Assembly (NCBI GenBank): GCA_003694465.1
Contig: RFKM01000101.1
Location: forward strand, 1 to 6,055
DNA from: Alphaproteobacteria bacterium
Lineage (GTDB): Bacteria > Pseudomonadota > Alphaproteobacteria > Rhodobacterales > Rhodobacteraceae
Direction: 5' to 3'
DNA length: 6,055 bases
Part shown: positions 1 to 5,564 of the stretch, in pieces
Numbering within the stretch: the stretch's first letter is position 1
Layout of the letters: each line of letters begins with the position of its first letter
Program-made: the position numbers and the translations under genes
Notes under the pieces: model-generated
Told to the model about the DNA's origin: nothing
What the model saw: the letters and a program-made list of their open reading frames with translations, nothing else
The model's database searches: none

Positions 1-438
1 GATCCGATGAGCTATTTCCGCGATATCTCGACTTTCGGCGGCTGCACTTCGGGCCCGGCCGCGGCGCTCGAGAACATGCGGATCATCGAAGACGAGAACT
101 TACTCGAGAACTGCACGAAGATGGGCGAGCGGATGATGAACAACCTGCACGCCCTGATGGAAAAGCACGCGGTGATCGGCGACGTGCGCGGCAAGGGTCT
201 GTTCTGCGGGGCCGAGCTTGTGGCGGATCGCACCAGCAAGGAGCCGGTCGACGAGAAGCTCGCCCAGGCGGTGGTGGCCAGCTGCAACCGGCAGGGGGTG
301 ATCATCGGCGTCACCAACCGTTCGGTGCCGGGCTTCAACAACACGCTCTGTTTCGCCCCGGCGCTGATCGCCACGGCCGACGACATCGACCAGATCACCG
401 GCGCCGTCGACAAGGCGCTGACGGAGGTGTTCGGCTGA
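1..438 (+). CDS. tpa: Taurine:pyruvate aminotransferase, C-terminal part (5' end outside window)
   Basis: This is the last 145 codons of a class III (omega-type) PLP-dependent aminotransferase. The reading frame is open from base 1, so the ATG at 7 is an internal methionine and not the start. Family members are roughly 450-470 residues long, so about two thirds, including the PLP-binding lysine, lies upstream. Visible features are the STFGG segment, whose Thr in this fold contacts the cofactor phosphate of the partner subunit, followed by CTSGPAAALENMRIIE, and later VIGDVRGKGLFCGAELV, the usual small-domain region. Tpa transfers the amino group of taurine to pyruvate, giving sulfoacetaldehyde and alanine in the cytoplasm. 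The specific call rests on this C-terminal signature plus tauR and xsc directly downstream, because xsc consumes its product. Another omega-aminotransferase specificity cannot be excluded from the fragment alone. Confidence 0.9.
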   Translation, partial: DPMSYFRDISTFGGCTSGPAAALENMRIIEDENLLENCTKMGERMMNNLHALMEKHAVIGDVRGKGLFCGAELVADRTSKEPVDEKLAQAVVASCNRQGVIIGVTNRSVPGFNNTLCFAPALIATADDIDQITGAVDKALTEVFG

Positions 439-500
439 TCCGCGCGGCGCGGCACGGGCGGGCATTTCACGCCCCCCGTGTGCCCAGCGCCGGCCGGGGG

Positions 501-1982
501 ATGACGATCCCGGTGGAAACCTTCTTCCTCGCCCCGGGCGGCGAAGGCACGCTCCAGCAGCGGATTCGGTCCATGGTCATGGAAGGGATCCTGTCGAACC
601 GGTTTCCGGCCGGGGCGCGTCTGCCCTCGAGCCGGAAGATGGCCGATCACCTCGGGGTGAGCCGCATTACCGTCACCCTCGCCTATACCGAGCTCGTTGC
701 CTCGGACTACCTCGTCTCGCGGGGGCGGTCGGGCTATTTCGTCTCGGAAAGCGCCCCCCGGCATCCTCAATTCCGGCTCGAGCGGGCCGCCCCGCGGCCG
801 GGGCCGGACTGGGCGCGCGCCATCGGCAGCCGCTTTTCGGGCGGGCAGGAAACCGTGACCCGGCCGCCGGACTGGCGCAACTATCCGTTCCCCTTCATCT
901 ACGGGCAGACCGATCCGCGGCTTTTCGACCACCGCAACTGGCGCCTGTGCGCCCTGCGCGCGCTGTCTCCGCAGGATTTTGGCGCCATGGCGCTCGACCA
1001 GTATGACCGCGACGACCCGGAGCTGGTCGAGGTCATCCTGCGCCACATCCTGCCCCGGCGCGGCATCCGGGCGCGCCCGGAGCAGATCCTCGTGACCATG
1101 GGCGCGCAGAACGCGCTCTGGATGGCCGCCGAGATTCTTCTCACCCAGCGCCGCGTCGCGGTGCACGAAAACCCCTGCTACCCGGAGCAGCGCAAGATTC
1201 TCGAATACACGCGCTGCACGACTGTGGCGCTCGATGTCGACGAAAACGGACTCGACCCGGACCGCCTGCCCGAGCGGGTCGATGTGGTTTTCACCACGGC
1301 GAGCCATCAGTGCCCGACCAACGTGACCATGCCGCTCGACCGCCGAAAACGACTGATCGACCTTGCGGCCCGGCGCGGCTTCATTCTCGTGGAAGACGAC
1401 TACGAATTCGAGATTCCCGATGCCCGCCCGCCGATGCCCTCGCTCAAGGCGATCGACGACAGCGGCGTCGTGGTGCATGTCGGCTCGTTCTCGAAGTCGC
1501 TGTTTCCGGGGCTCCGGCTCGGCTACCTCGTCGCCGACGAGGCTTTCATCCGCGAGGCCCGGGCCCTGCGGGCGATGACGTTGCGCCACCCGCCCGGGCA
1601 TGTCCAGCGCACCGCGGCGTATTTCCTCGCGCAGGGGTTCTACGACAGTCAGGTCAACCGCATGGCGCGGGTTTTCCGAGAGCGTCGCGCGATCATGGAA
1701 GCGGCGCTGGCGCGCCACGGCTTGTTGCCGGAGCGGGCGAAGGGGCGCGGCGGGTCGAGCTTCTGGCTGCAGGCGCCGGAAGGCCTCGACACTGCCGCGC
1801 TGGCCCGCGACCTGCTCGATGACGGGGTGGTGATCGAGCCCGGCGCCGCCTTCTTTGCCGAGGCCGGAGAGGGGCGGCGCTTCTTCCGTGTCAGCTATTC
1901 CTCCATCGACAGCGCGCGCATCGAAGAGGGGATTGACCGGATCGCGGCGGCGCTCCGTCGATCTGGACATACGGCGGCATAG
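501..1982 (+). CDS. tauR: TauR, MocR/GntR-family taurine-responsive activator
   Basis: This is a 493-residue MocR-type regulator. A GntR winged helix-turn-helix spans about residues 17-85 (LPSSRKMADHLGVSRITV, then a wing ending GRSGYFVSE). A type I aminotransferase-like domain spans about 115-490. In the second domain, SFSKSLFPGLRLGYL carries the candidate PLP-binding lysine at K332. TTASHQCPTNVTMPL and the EDDYEFE segment are further hallmarks of the fold. The length fits MocR proteins. I chose the ATG at 501 because MTIPVETFFL looks like a native MocR N-terminus. The GTG at 480 in the same frame adds seven residues and has no Shine-Dalgarno sequence. A run of G just before 501 is only a weak ribosome site. 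In this family PLP and the amino substrate tune DNA binding without catalysis. The position between tpa and xsc supports taurine as the signal; the effector itself is inferred. The last codons overlap a candidate TauR operator. Confidence 0.92.
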   Translation: MTIPVETFFLAPGGEGTLQQRIRSMVMEGILSNRFPAGARLPSSRKMADHLGVSRITVTLAYTELVASDYLVSRGRSGYFVSESAPRHPQFRLERAAPRPGPDWARAIGSRFSGGQETVTRPPDWRNYPFPFIYGQTDPRLFDHRNWRLCALRALSPQDFGAMALDQYDRDDPELVEVILRHILPRRGIRARPEQILVTMGAQNALWMAAEILLTQRRVAVHENPCYPEQRKILEYTRCTTVALDVDENGLDPDRLPERVDVVFTTASHQCPTNVTMPLDRRKRLIDLAARRGFILVEDDYEFEIPDARPPMPSLKAIDDSGVVVHVGSFSKSLFPGLRLGYLVADEAFIREARALRAMTLRHPPGHVQRTAAYFLAQGFYDSQVNRMARVFRERRAIMEAALARHGLLPERAKGRGGSSFWLQAPEGLDTAALARDLLDDGVVIEPGAAFFAEAGEGRRFFRVSYSSIDSARIEEGIDRIAAALRRSGHTAA

Positions 1983-1995
1983 AAACTGGCCCTAT
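1963..1995 (+). promoter_or_regulatory. Candidate TauR operator: two direct repeats before xsc
   Basis: Two related 10-mers lie in the same orientation: CTGGACATAC at 1963-1972, inside the end of tauR, and CTGGCCCTAT at 1986-1995, just past its stop. They agree at 7 of 10 positions and start 23 bases apart, about two helical turns. From memory, the TauR direct-repeat consensus in Rhodobacter capsulatus is CTGGACYTAA, and each copy here matches 8 of 10. Paired direct repeats are the usual MocR target. The site lies 83-115 bases before the xsc start, a reasonable position for an activator. I see no strong -35/-10 pair downstream; CTAGAA at 2016-2021 is only a weak -10 candidate. Confidence 0.5.
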
Positions 1996-2036
1996 CGGTT
2001 CAATCGGTTTCGTGGCTAGAACACGAAAGGAAAATT

Positions 2037-2052
2037 GCCGGCGAGCGCCGGC
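2037..2052 (+). repeat. Short GC hairpin in the xsc leader
   Basis: GCCGGC at 2037-2042 and GCCGGC at 2047-2052 are self-complementary and separated by four bases (GAGC). They could form a six-base-pair hairpin with a tetraloop in RNA. No U-run follows, so it is not a classical terminator. It lies 12 bases before the xsc ribosome site and could affect mRNA stability or translation. In a GC-rich genome such short palindromes also arise by chance. Confidence 0.3.
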
Positions 2053-2064
2053 GCAACGGGAAAC

Positions 2065-2071
2065 GGGAGAG
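2065..2071 (+). promoter_or_regulatory. Ribosome binding site that decides the xsc start
   Basis: The purine-rich GGGAGAG ends six bases before the ATG at 2078. It favours that start over the in-frame extension upstream to 2012, whose residues (MARTRKENCRR...) do not look like Xsc and would overlap the putative promoter and leader region. Confidence 0.7.
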
Positions 2072-2077
2072 ACAGAC

Positions 2078-3844
2078 ATGAAAATGACCACCGAGGAGGC
2101 CTTCGTCAAAGTGCTCCAGATGCACGGCATCCAGCACGCCTTTGGCATCATCGGTTCGGCCTTCATGCCGATCTCCGACCTGTTCCCGAAGGCGGGCATC
2201 AAGTTCTGGGACTGCGCCCATGAGGGCTCGGGCGGGATGATGGCCGATGGCTACACCCGCGCCTCGGGCAAGATGTCGATGATGATCGCCCAGAACGGCC
2301 CGGGAATCACCAATTTCGTTACTGCCGTGAAAACGGCCTACTGGAACCACACGCCGCTTCTGCTGGTCACGCCGCAGGCGGCCAACAAGACCATGGGGCA
2401 GGGCGGGTTCCAGGAAGTCGAGCAGATGAAACTGTTCGAAGACATGGTCGCCTACCAGGAAGAGGTGCGCGACCCCTCCCGCATGGCCGAGGTGCTCAAC
2501 CGGGTGATCCTGAAGGCCAAGCGCGCCTCGGCGCCGGCGCAGATCAACGTCCCGCGCGATTTCTGGACCCAGGTGATCGACATCGACCTGCCCGCCATCG
2601 TCGAGTTCGAGCGCCCCTCCGGCGGGCGCAAGGCGGTGGCCGAGGCGGCGGAGCTGCTGAGCAATGCGAAGAATCCGGTGATCCTGAACGGGGCCGGCGT
2701 GGTGCTTGCCCATGGCGGCATCGAGGCCTCGCGCGCCCTCGCCGAGCGGCTCGATGCCCCGGTCTGCGTCGGCTACCAGCACAACGATGCCTTCCCCGGC
2801 TCGCATCCGCTCTTTGCCGGCCCGCTGGGCTACAACGGCTCAAAGGCGGCGATGGAGCTGATCCGCGATGCCGATGTGGTTCTGGCGCTGGGCACCCGCC
2901 TCAACCCGTTCTCCACCCTGCCCGGCTACGGCATCGATTACTGGCCGACCGAGGCCAAGATCATCCAGGTCGATATCAACCCCGACCGCATCGGGCTGAC
3001 CAAGCCGGTGACCATCGGCATCGTCGGCGATGCGGCAAAGGTGGCCAAGGGCATCCTCGGCCTGCTGGCCGACCATGCCGGAGATGCTGGCCGCGAGGAG
3101 CGCAGGGCGCGCATTGCCGAGACCAAGTCGCGCTGGGCGCAGCAGCTGGCCTCGATGGACCACGAGGAAGACGACCCGGGCACCACCTGGAACGAGCGTG
3201 CCCGCGCCGCCAAGCCCGACTGGATGAGCCCGCGCATGGCCTGGCGGGCCATTCAGGCGGCGCTTCCGAAAGAGGCGATCATTTCCTCGGACATCGGCAA
3301 CAACTGCGCCATCGGCAATGCCTACCCGAGTTTCGAGGCCGGGCGGAAATATCTCGCGCCGGGCATGTTCGGCCCCTGCGGCTATGGCCTGCCGTCGATC
3401 ATCGGTGCCAAGATCGCCTGCCCAGACGTGCCGGTGGTGGGCTTCTCGGGCGATGGCGCCTTCGGCATCGCGGTGACGGAACTCACCGCGATCGGGCGCT
3501 CGGAATGGCCGCCGATCACCCAGGTCGTCTTCCGCAACTACCAATGGGGCGCCGAGAAGCGCAATTCGACCCTGTGGTATGACGACAATTTCGTCGGCAC
3601 CGAGCTCAACGAGCAGGTCTCCTATGCGGGGGTCGCCCAGGCCTGCGGCCTCAAGGGTGTGGTCGCCTACACGATGGACGAGCTGACCGCGGCGCTCGAT
3701 CAGGCGATCAAGGACCAGATGGCCGGCACCACGACGCTGATCGAGGCGATGATCAACCAGGAGCTGGGCGAGCCCTTCCGGCGCGATGCGATGAAGAAGC
3801 CGGTCTCCGTCGCCGGGATCGATCCGGCCGACATGCGCGCCTAG
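2078..3844 (+). CDS. xsc: Sulfoacetaldehyde acetyltransferase (thiamine diphosphate enzyme)
   Basis: This 588-residue protein has the usual Xsc length. It converts sulfoacetaldehyde and phosphate to acetyl phosphate and sulfite (EC 2.3.3.15), a desulfonating step in the cytoplasm. The three domains of thiamine diphosphate enzymes are present: the pyrimidine-binding domain at about 1-170, with the cofactor-activating glutamate E49 in CAHEGSGGMMADGYTRASGK; a central domain at about 190-330; and the diphosphate-binding domain at about 390-560. The last carries GDG at 458-460 and, 27 residues on, N487, matching the GDG-X(24-27)-N metal/cofactor motif. The FRNYQWGAEKRNS segment that follows is, as I know the family, characteristic of Xsc and separates it from acetolactate synthases. 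The start at 2078 has a good ribosome site. The gene follows tauR after 95 bases and is joined to ackA by a 5-base gap, so the two are very likely co-transcribed. TauR activation through the upstream direct repeats is inferred. Confidence 0.96.
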   Translation: MKMTTEEAFVKVLQMHGIQHAFGIIGSAFMPISDLFPKAGIKFWDCAHEGSGGMMADGYTRASGKMSMMIAQNGPGITNFVTAVKTAYWNHTPLLLVTPQAANKTMGQGGFQEVEQMKLFEDMVAYQEEVRDPSRMAEVLNRVILKAKRASAPAQINVPRDFWTQVIDIDLPAIVEFERPSGGRKAVAEAAELLSNAKNPVILNGAGVVLAHGGIEASRALAERLDAPVCVGYQHNDAFPGSHPLFAGPLGYNGSKAAMELIRDADVVLALGTRLNPFSTLPGYGIDYWPTEAKIIQVDINPDRIGLTKPVTIGIVGDAAKVAKGILGLLADHAGDAGREERRARIAETKSRWAQQLASMDHEEDDPGTTWNERARAAKPDWMSPRMAWRAIQAALPKEAIISSDIGNNCAIGNAYPSFEAGRKYLAPGMFGPCGYGLPSIIGAKIACPDVPVVGFSGDGAFGIAVTELTAIGRSEWPPITQVVFRNYQWGAEKRNSTLWYDDNFVGTELNEQVSYAGVAQACGLKGVVAYTMDELTAALDQAIKDQMAGTTTLIEAMINQELGEPFRRDAMKKPVSVAGIDPADMRA

Positions 3845-3849
3845 GGCCG

Positions 3850-4938
3850 ATGGGCGACGTTCTCGTCATCAATGCGGGCTCGTCGTCGATCAAGTTCGCG
3901 CTTTTCGGGCCGGGCGGCCGCGAGCGCCTGCGCGGCGAGGCGGCCGGGATTGGCGAGGAACGCGCCCGGCTGAGCCTCGACGGGGCGGCGCGCGCCGCCG
4001 CCCTGCCCGATCACGAGGCGGCCATCGGCGCGATCCTTTCGGCGCTGGCCGAGCGGGGGATCGCGGCCGACTCTCTGTCGGGTGCCGGGCACCGGGTCGT
4101 GCATGGCGGGGCGCGGCTCACCCATTCCGAGCTGGTTACGCCAGAGATCGAGGCCGAGATCGAGGCGGTCAGCCCGCTCGCGCCCCTGCACAATCCCCAC
4201 GCGCTGAAAGGGATCCGGGCCCTGCGCGCGGCGGCGCCGGGGCTTCGGCAGGTGGCGGTTTTCGACACCGCCTTTCACGCCACCAACCCGGAGGTGGCGC
4301 GGCGCTATGCGATTCCCGACGGCTATGATGCCCGCGGCTTCAGGCGCTACGGCTTTCACGGCATCAGCTACGAATCGCTCGTGGCGCAACTGCAGCCCGA
4401 CCTTCCGCGCCGTCTTCTGGCCTTGCATCTCGGCAACGGCGCCAGCCTTTGCGCGATACGGGAGGGCAAGAGCGTTGCCACCACCATGGGCTATTCGCCG
4501 CTCGACGGACTGACGATGGGCACGCGGTCGGGCAGCATCGATCCGGCGGTCGTTCTGGCCCTTGCGCGCGAGCTGGGGGCCGATGCCGCCGAAGACCTGC
4601 TGAACCGGCAAAGCGGGCTTCTGGCCCTTGCCGGGACCAACGACATGGCGGCGCTGCTCGCGCGCGACGACGATCGGGCGCGGTTCGCCGTCGACCATTT
4701 CTGCTACTGGGCGGCGCGGCACGCTGGCTCGATGATCGCCGCGATGGGCGGGCACGACGCCATCGCCTTTACCGGCGGGATTGGCGAGAACGCCGCGCCG
4801 GTGCGCGAGCGCATCGCCGGGATGCTTTCGTTCATGGGCGAGGTGCCGGTTCTGGTGGTGCCGGCGCGCGAGGAGTGGCACATCGCTTCAGAGACGATGC
4901 GGGTGCTGGCCGGCGCGGCGTCCGGCAACATTGCGTGA
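3850..4938 (+). CDS. ackA: Acetate kinase, short form, coupled to xsc
   Basis: This 362-residue acetokinase of the ASKHA fold would use acetyl phosphate made by Xsc to form ATP from ADP, releasing acetate. Motifs in order are INAGSSSIKF with N8; GHRVVHGG with R82; FDTAFHATNP with D139; YGFHGIS with H170; LHLGNGAS; MGTRSGSIDPA with R226; AFTGGIGEN around 307-314; and REEWHIA with E341/E342. These correspond to the known catalytic and nucleotide-binding residues of the Methanosarcina enzyme. The length is below the usual ~390-405. Most of the shortfall is between GGIGEN and the EE motif, where the conserved LGxxLD...N and the following strand are absent. The ATG lies 5 bases after the xsc stop with only AGGG as a weak ribosome site, suggesting translational coupling. 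The closely related propionate/butyrate kinases cannot be fully ruled out, but the Xsc product argues for acetyl phosphate. In many other xsc clusters this place is held by pta. Confidence 0.93.
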   Translation: MGDVLVINAGSSSIKFALFGPGGRERLRGEAAGIGEERARLSLDGAARAAALPDHEAAIGAILSALAERGIAADSLSGAGHRVVHGGARLTHSELVTPEIEAEIEAVSPLAPLHNPHALKGIRALRAAAPGLRQVAVFDTAFHATNPEVARRYAIPDGYDARGFRRYGFHGISYESLVAQLQPDLPRRLLALHLGNGASLCAIREGKSVATTMGYSPLDGLTMGTRSGSIDPAVVLALARELGADAAEDLLNRQSGLLALAGTNDMAALLARDDDRARFAVDHFCYWAARHAGSMIAAMGGHDAIAFTGGIGENAAPVRERIAGMLSFMGEVPVLVVPAREEWHIASETMRVLAGAASGNIA

Positions 4939-4946
4939 AAAAATCT

Positions 4947-4976
4947 TTGACAATTTCATTTATGGAGTGAAATCTT
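4947..4976 (+). promoter_or_regulatory. Candidate sigma-70-type promoter of the XRE-cupin unit
   Basis: A perfect TTGACA lies at 4947-4952. The best -10 candidate is AATCTT at 4971-4976 with an 18-base spacer. It is a weak match, so the start point is uncertain. The gap is strikingly AT-rich compared with the genes on both sides. Its place between ackA and the regulator suggests that a new transcription unit starts here. Confidence 0.5.
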
Positions 4977-4990
4977 GCCTCGAATTTCAT
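4952..4990 (+). repeat. Three-copy half-site (ATTTCA/TGAAAT), likely operator
   Basis: AATTTCAT occurs at 4952-4959 and again at 4983-4990, 31 bases apart (about three helical turns). Between them TGAAAT at 4968-4973 is the reverse complement of ATTTCA, giving a perfect six-base inverted repeat with a 9-base spacer (4953-4973). Half-site starts are 15 and 16 bases apart. The array covers the spacer and -10 region of the candidate promoter and ends just before the regulator gene, the place expected for an autoregulatory repressor site. That the XRE-cupin protein binds here is inference. Confidence 0.5.
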
Positions 4991-5000
4991 GCGAGGCGAG

Positions 5001-5555
5001 ATGAACACCAATACCCTCGGCGCCGATCTGCGCTCGCTCCGCAAGTCGCGGGGCATGACGCTGGAAGACATGGCCAGCGCGCTGGGCTGTTCGGTCGGCT
5101 GGCTCAGCCAGGTCGAGCGCAACATCTCCACCCCCCGCATTCGTGACCTGCGGCGCATGGCCGAAGTGCTCGGCGTGCCGCTCTCGCTGTTTTTCGGCAA
5201 TCACGATGCCCCGGAAAACGAGCGCGGCCTGATCGTGCGCGCGGGGCACCGGCGCACCGTCGGCGTCTACGAGTCGGGCCTCGTCGAGACCCTGCTTTCG
5301 CCCGACCTGACCGACAGTTTCGAAGTGATCCACTCGACGTTTCAGCCCGGCGCCTGCCGCGAGGAAGACACCCGGCGGGAAACCCAGGAACTCGCCTACA
5401 TGGTCTCGGGGCGGCTCGACATCTGGATCGATGGCCGGCCGTTCACCGTTTCGGAAGGCGATTCGTTCCGCATCCGCAACCAGTCCTACCGCTGGTCGAA
5501 CCCCTATGAACACCCGGCGGTCGCCGTCTGGGTGATTTCTCCACCCGTCTACTGA
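5001..5555 (+). CDS. XRE-family regulator with C-terminal cupin domain
   Basis: This 184-residue transcription factor has an N-terminal XRE helix-turn-helix at about residues 6-62 (LRSLRKSRGMTLEDMASALG, then VGWLSQVERNISTP) and a cupin sensor domain at about 110-182. The order and length are normal for the XRE-cupin family, which commonly controls a neighbouring catabolic gene in response to its substrate. The cupin is unusual: at the motif 1 position it reads RRETQELAYMVSG, keeping E130 but no histidines, and motif 2 reads GDSFRIRNQSYRWSN, with no metal-ligand histidine. It therefore probably does not hold a metal and may bind a small ligand. The ATG at 5001 is preferred because GAGG lies four bases upstream; the in-frame ATG at 4989 lacks a ribosome site and falls within the repeat array. 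The next gene starts nine bases after the stop, so this regulator and the flavoprotein likely form an operon. The ligand is unknown. Confidence 0.88.
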   Translation: MNTNTLGADLRSLRKSRGMTLEDMASALGCSVGWLSQVERNISTPRIRDLRRMAEVLGVPLSLFFGNHDAPENERGLIVRAGHRRTVGVYESGLVETLLSPDLTDSFEVIHSTFQPGACREEDTRRETQELAYMVSGRLDIWIDGRPFTVSEGDSFRIRNQSYRWSNPYEHPAVAVWVISPPVY

Positions 5556-5559
5556 GAGG
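5554..5559 (+). promoter_or_regulatory. Ribosome binding site of the flavoprotein gene
   Basis: GAGAGG overlaps the TGA stop of the regulator gene and ends five bases before the ATG at 5565. It supports that start and suggests translation of the two genes is linked. Confidence 0.7.
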
Positions 5560-5564
5560 CCCGC

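Noticed and set aside
439..500. Possible promoter or terminator between tpa and tauR
   Set aside because: The 62 bases are GC-rich with no stem plus U-run and no recognisable -35/-10 or TauR repeats; readthrough from tpa is the simpler view.
12..1970. A 652-codon open frame on the minus strand opposite tpa and tauR
   Set aside because: It is a shadow typical of GC-rich DNA: it runs antisense to two clearly recognisable proteins, and its translation is rich in Arg/Gly/Pro/His without any domain I can recognise.
2035..2223. A 62-codon TTG-started frame with AAAGGA upstream, a possible leader peptide overlapping the xsc start
   Set aside because: The ribosome-like spacing is notable, but most of the frame lies within xsc in another phase, the translation is unremarkable and a TTG start is rare. 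It looks like chance.
2563..2572. CTGGACCCAG inside xsc, resembling a TauR half-site
   Set aside because: It is a single copy with no partner repeat, lies in coding sequence, and is not near any promoter.
3841..4881. A 346-codon open frame on the minus strand opposite ackA
   Set aside because: It is antisense to a kinase with all expected motifs, and its translation is low-complexity and Arg/Ala-rich with no family signature.
4953..4973. Inverted repeat after ackA as a transcription terminator
   Set aside because: The six-base stem is almost all A/T with a 9-base loop and no following U-run, so it fits an operator far better than a terminator.
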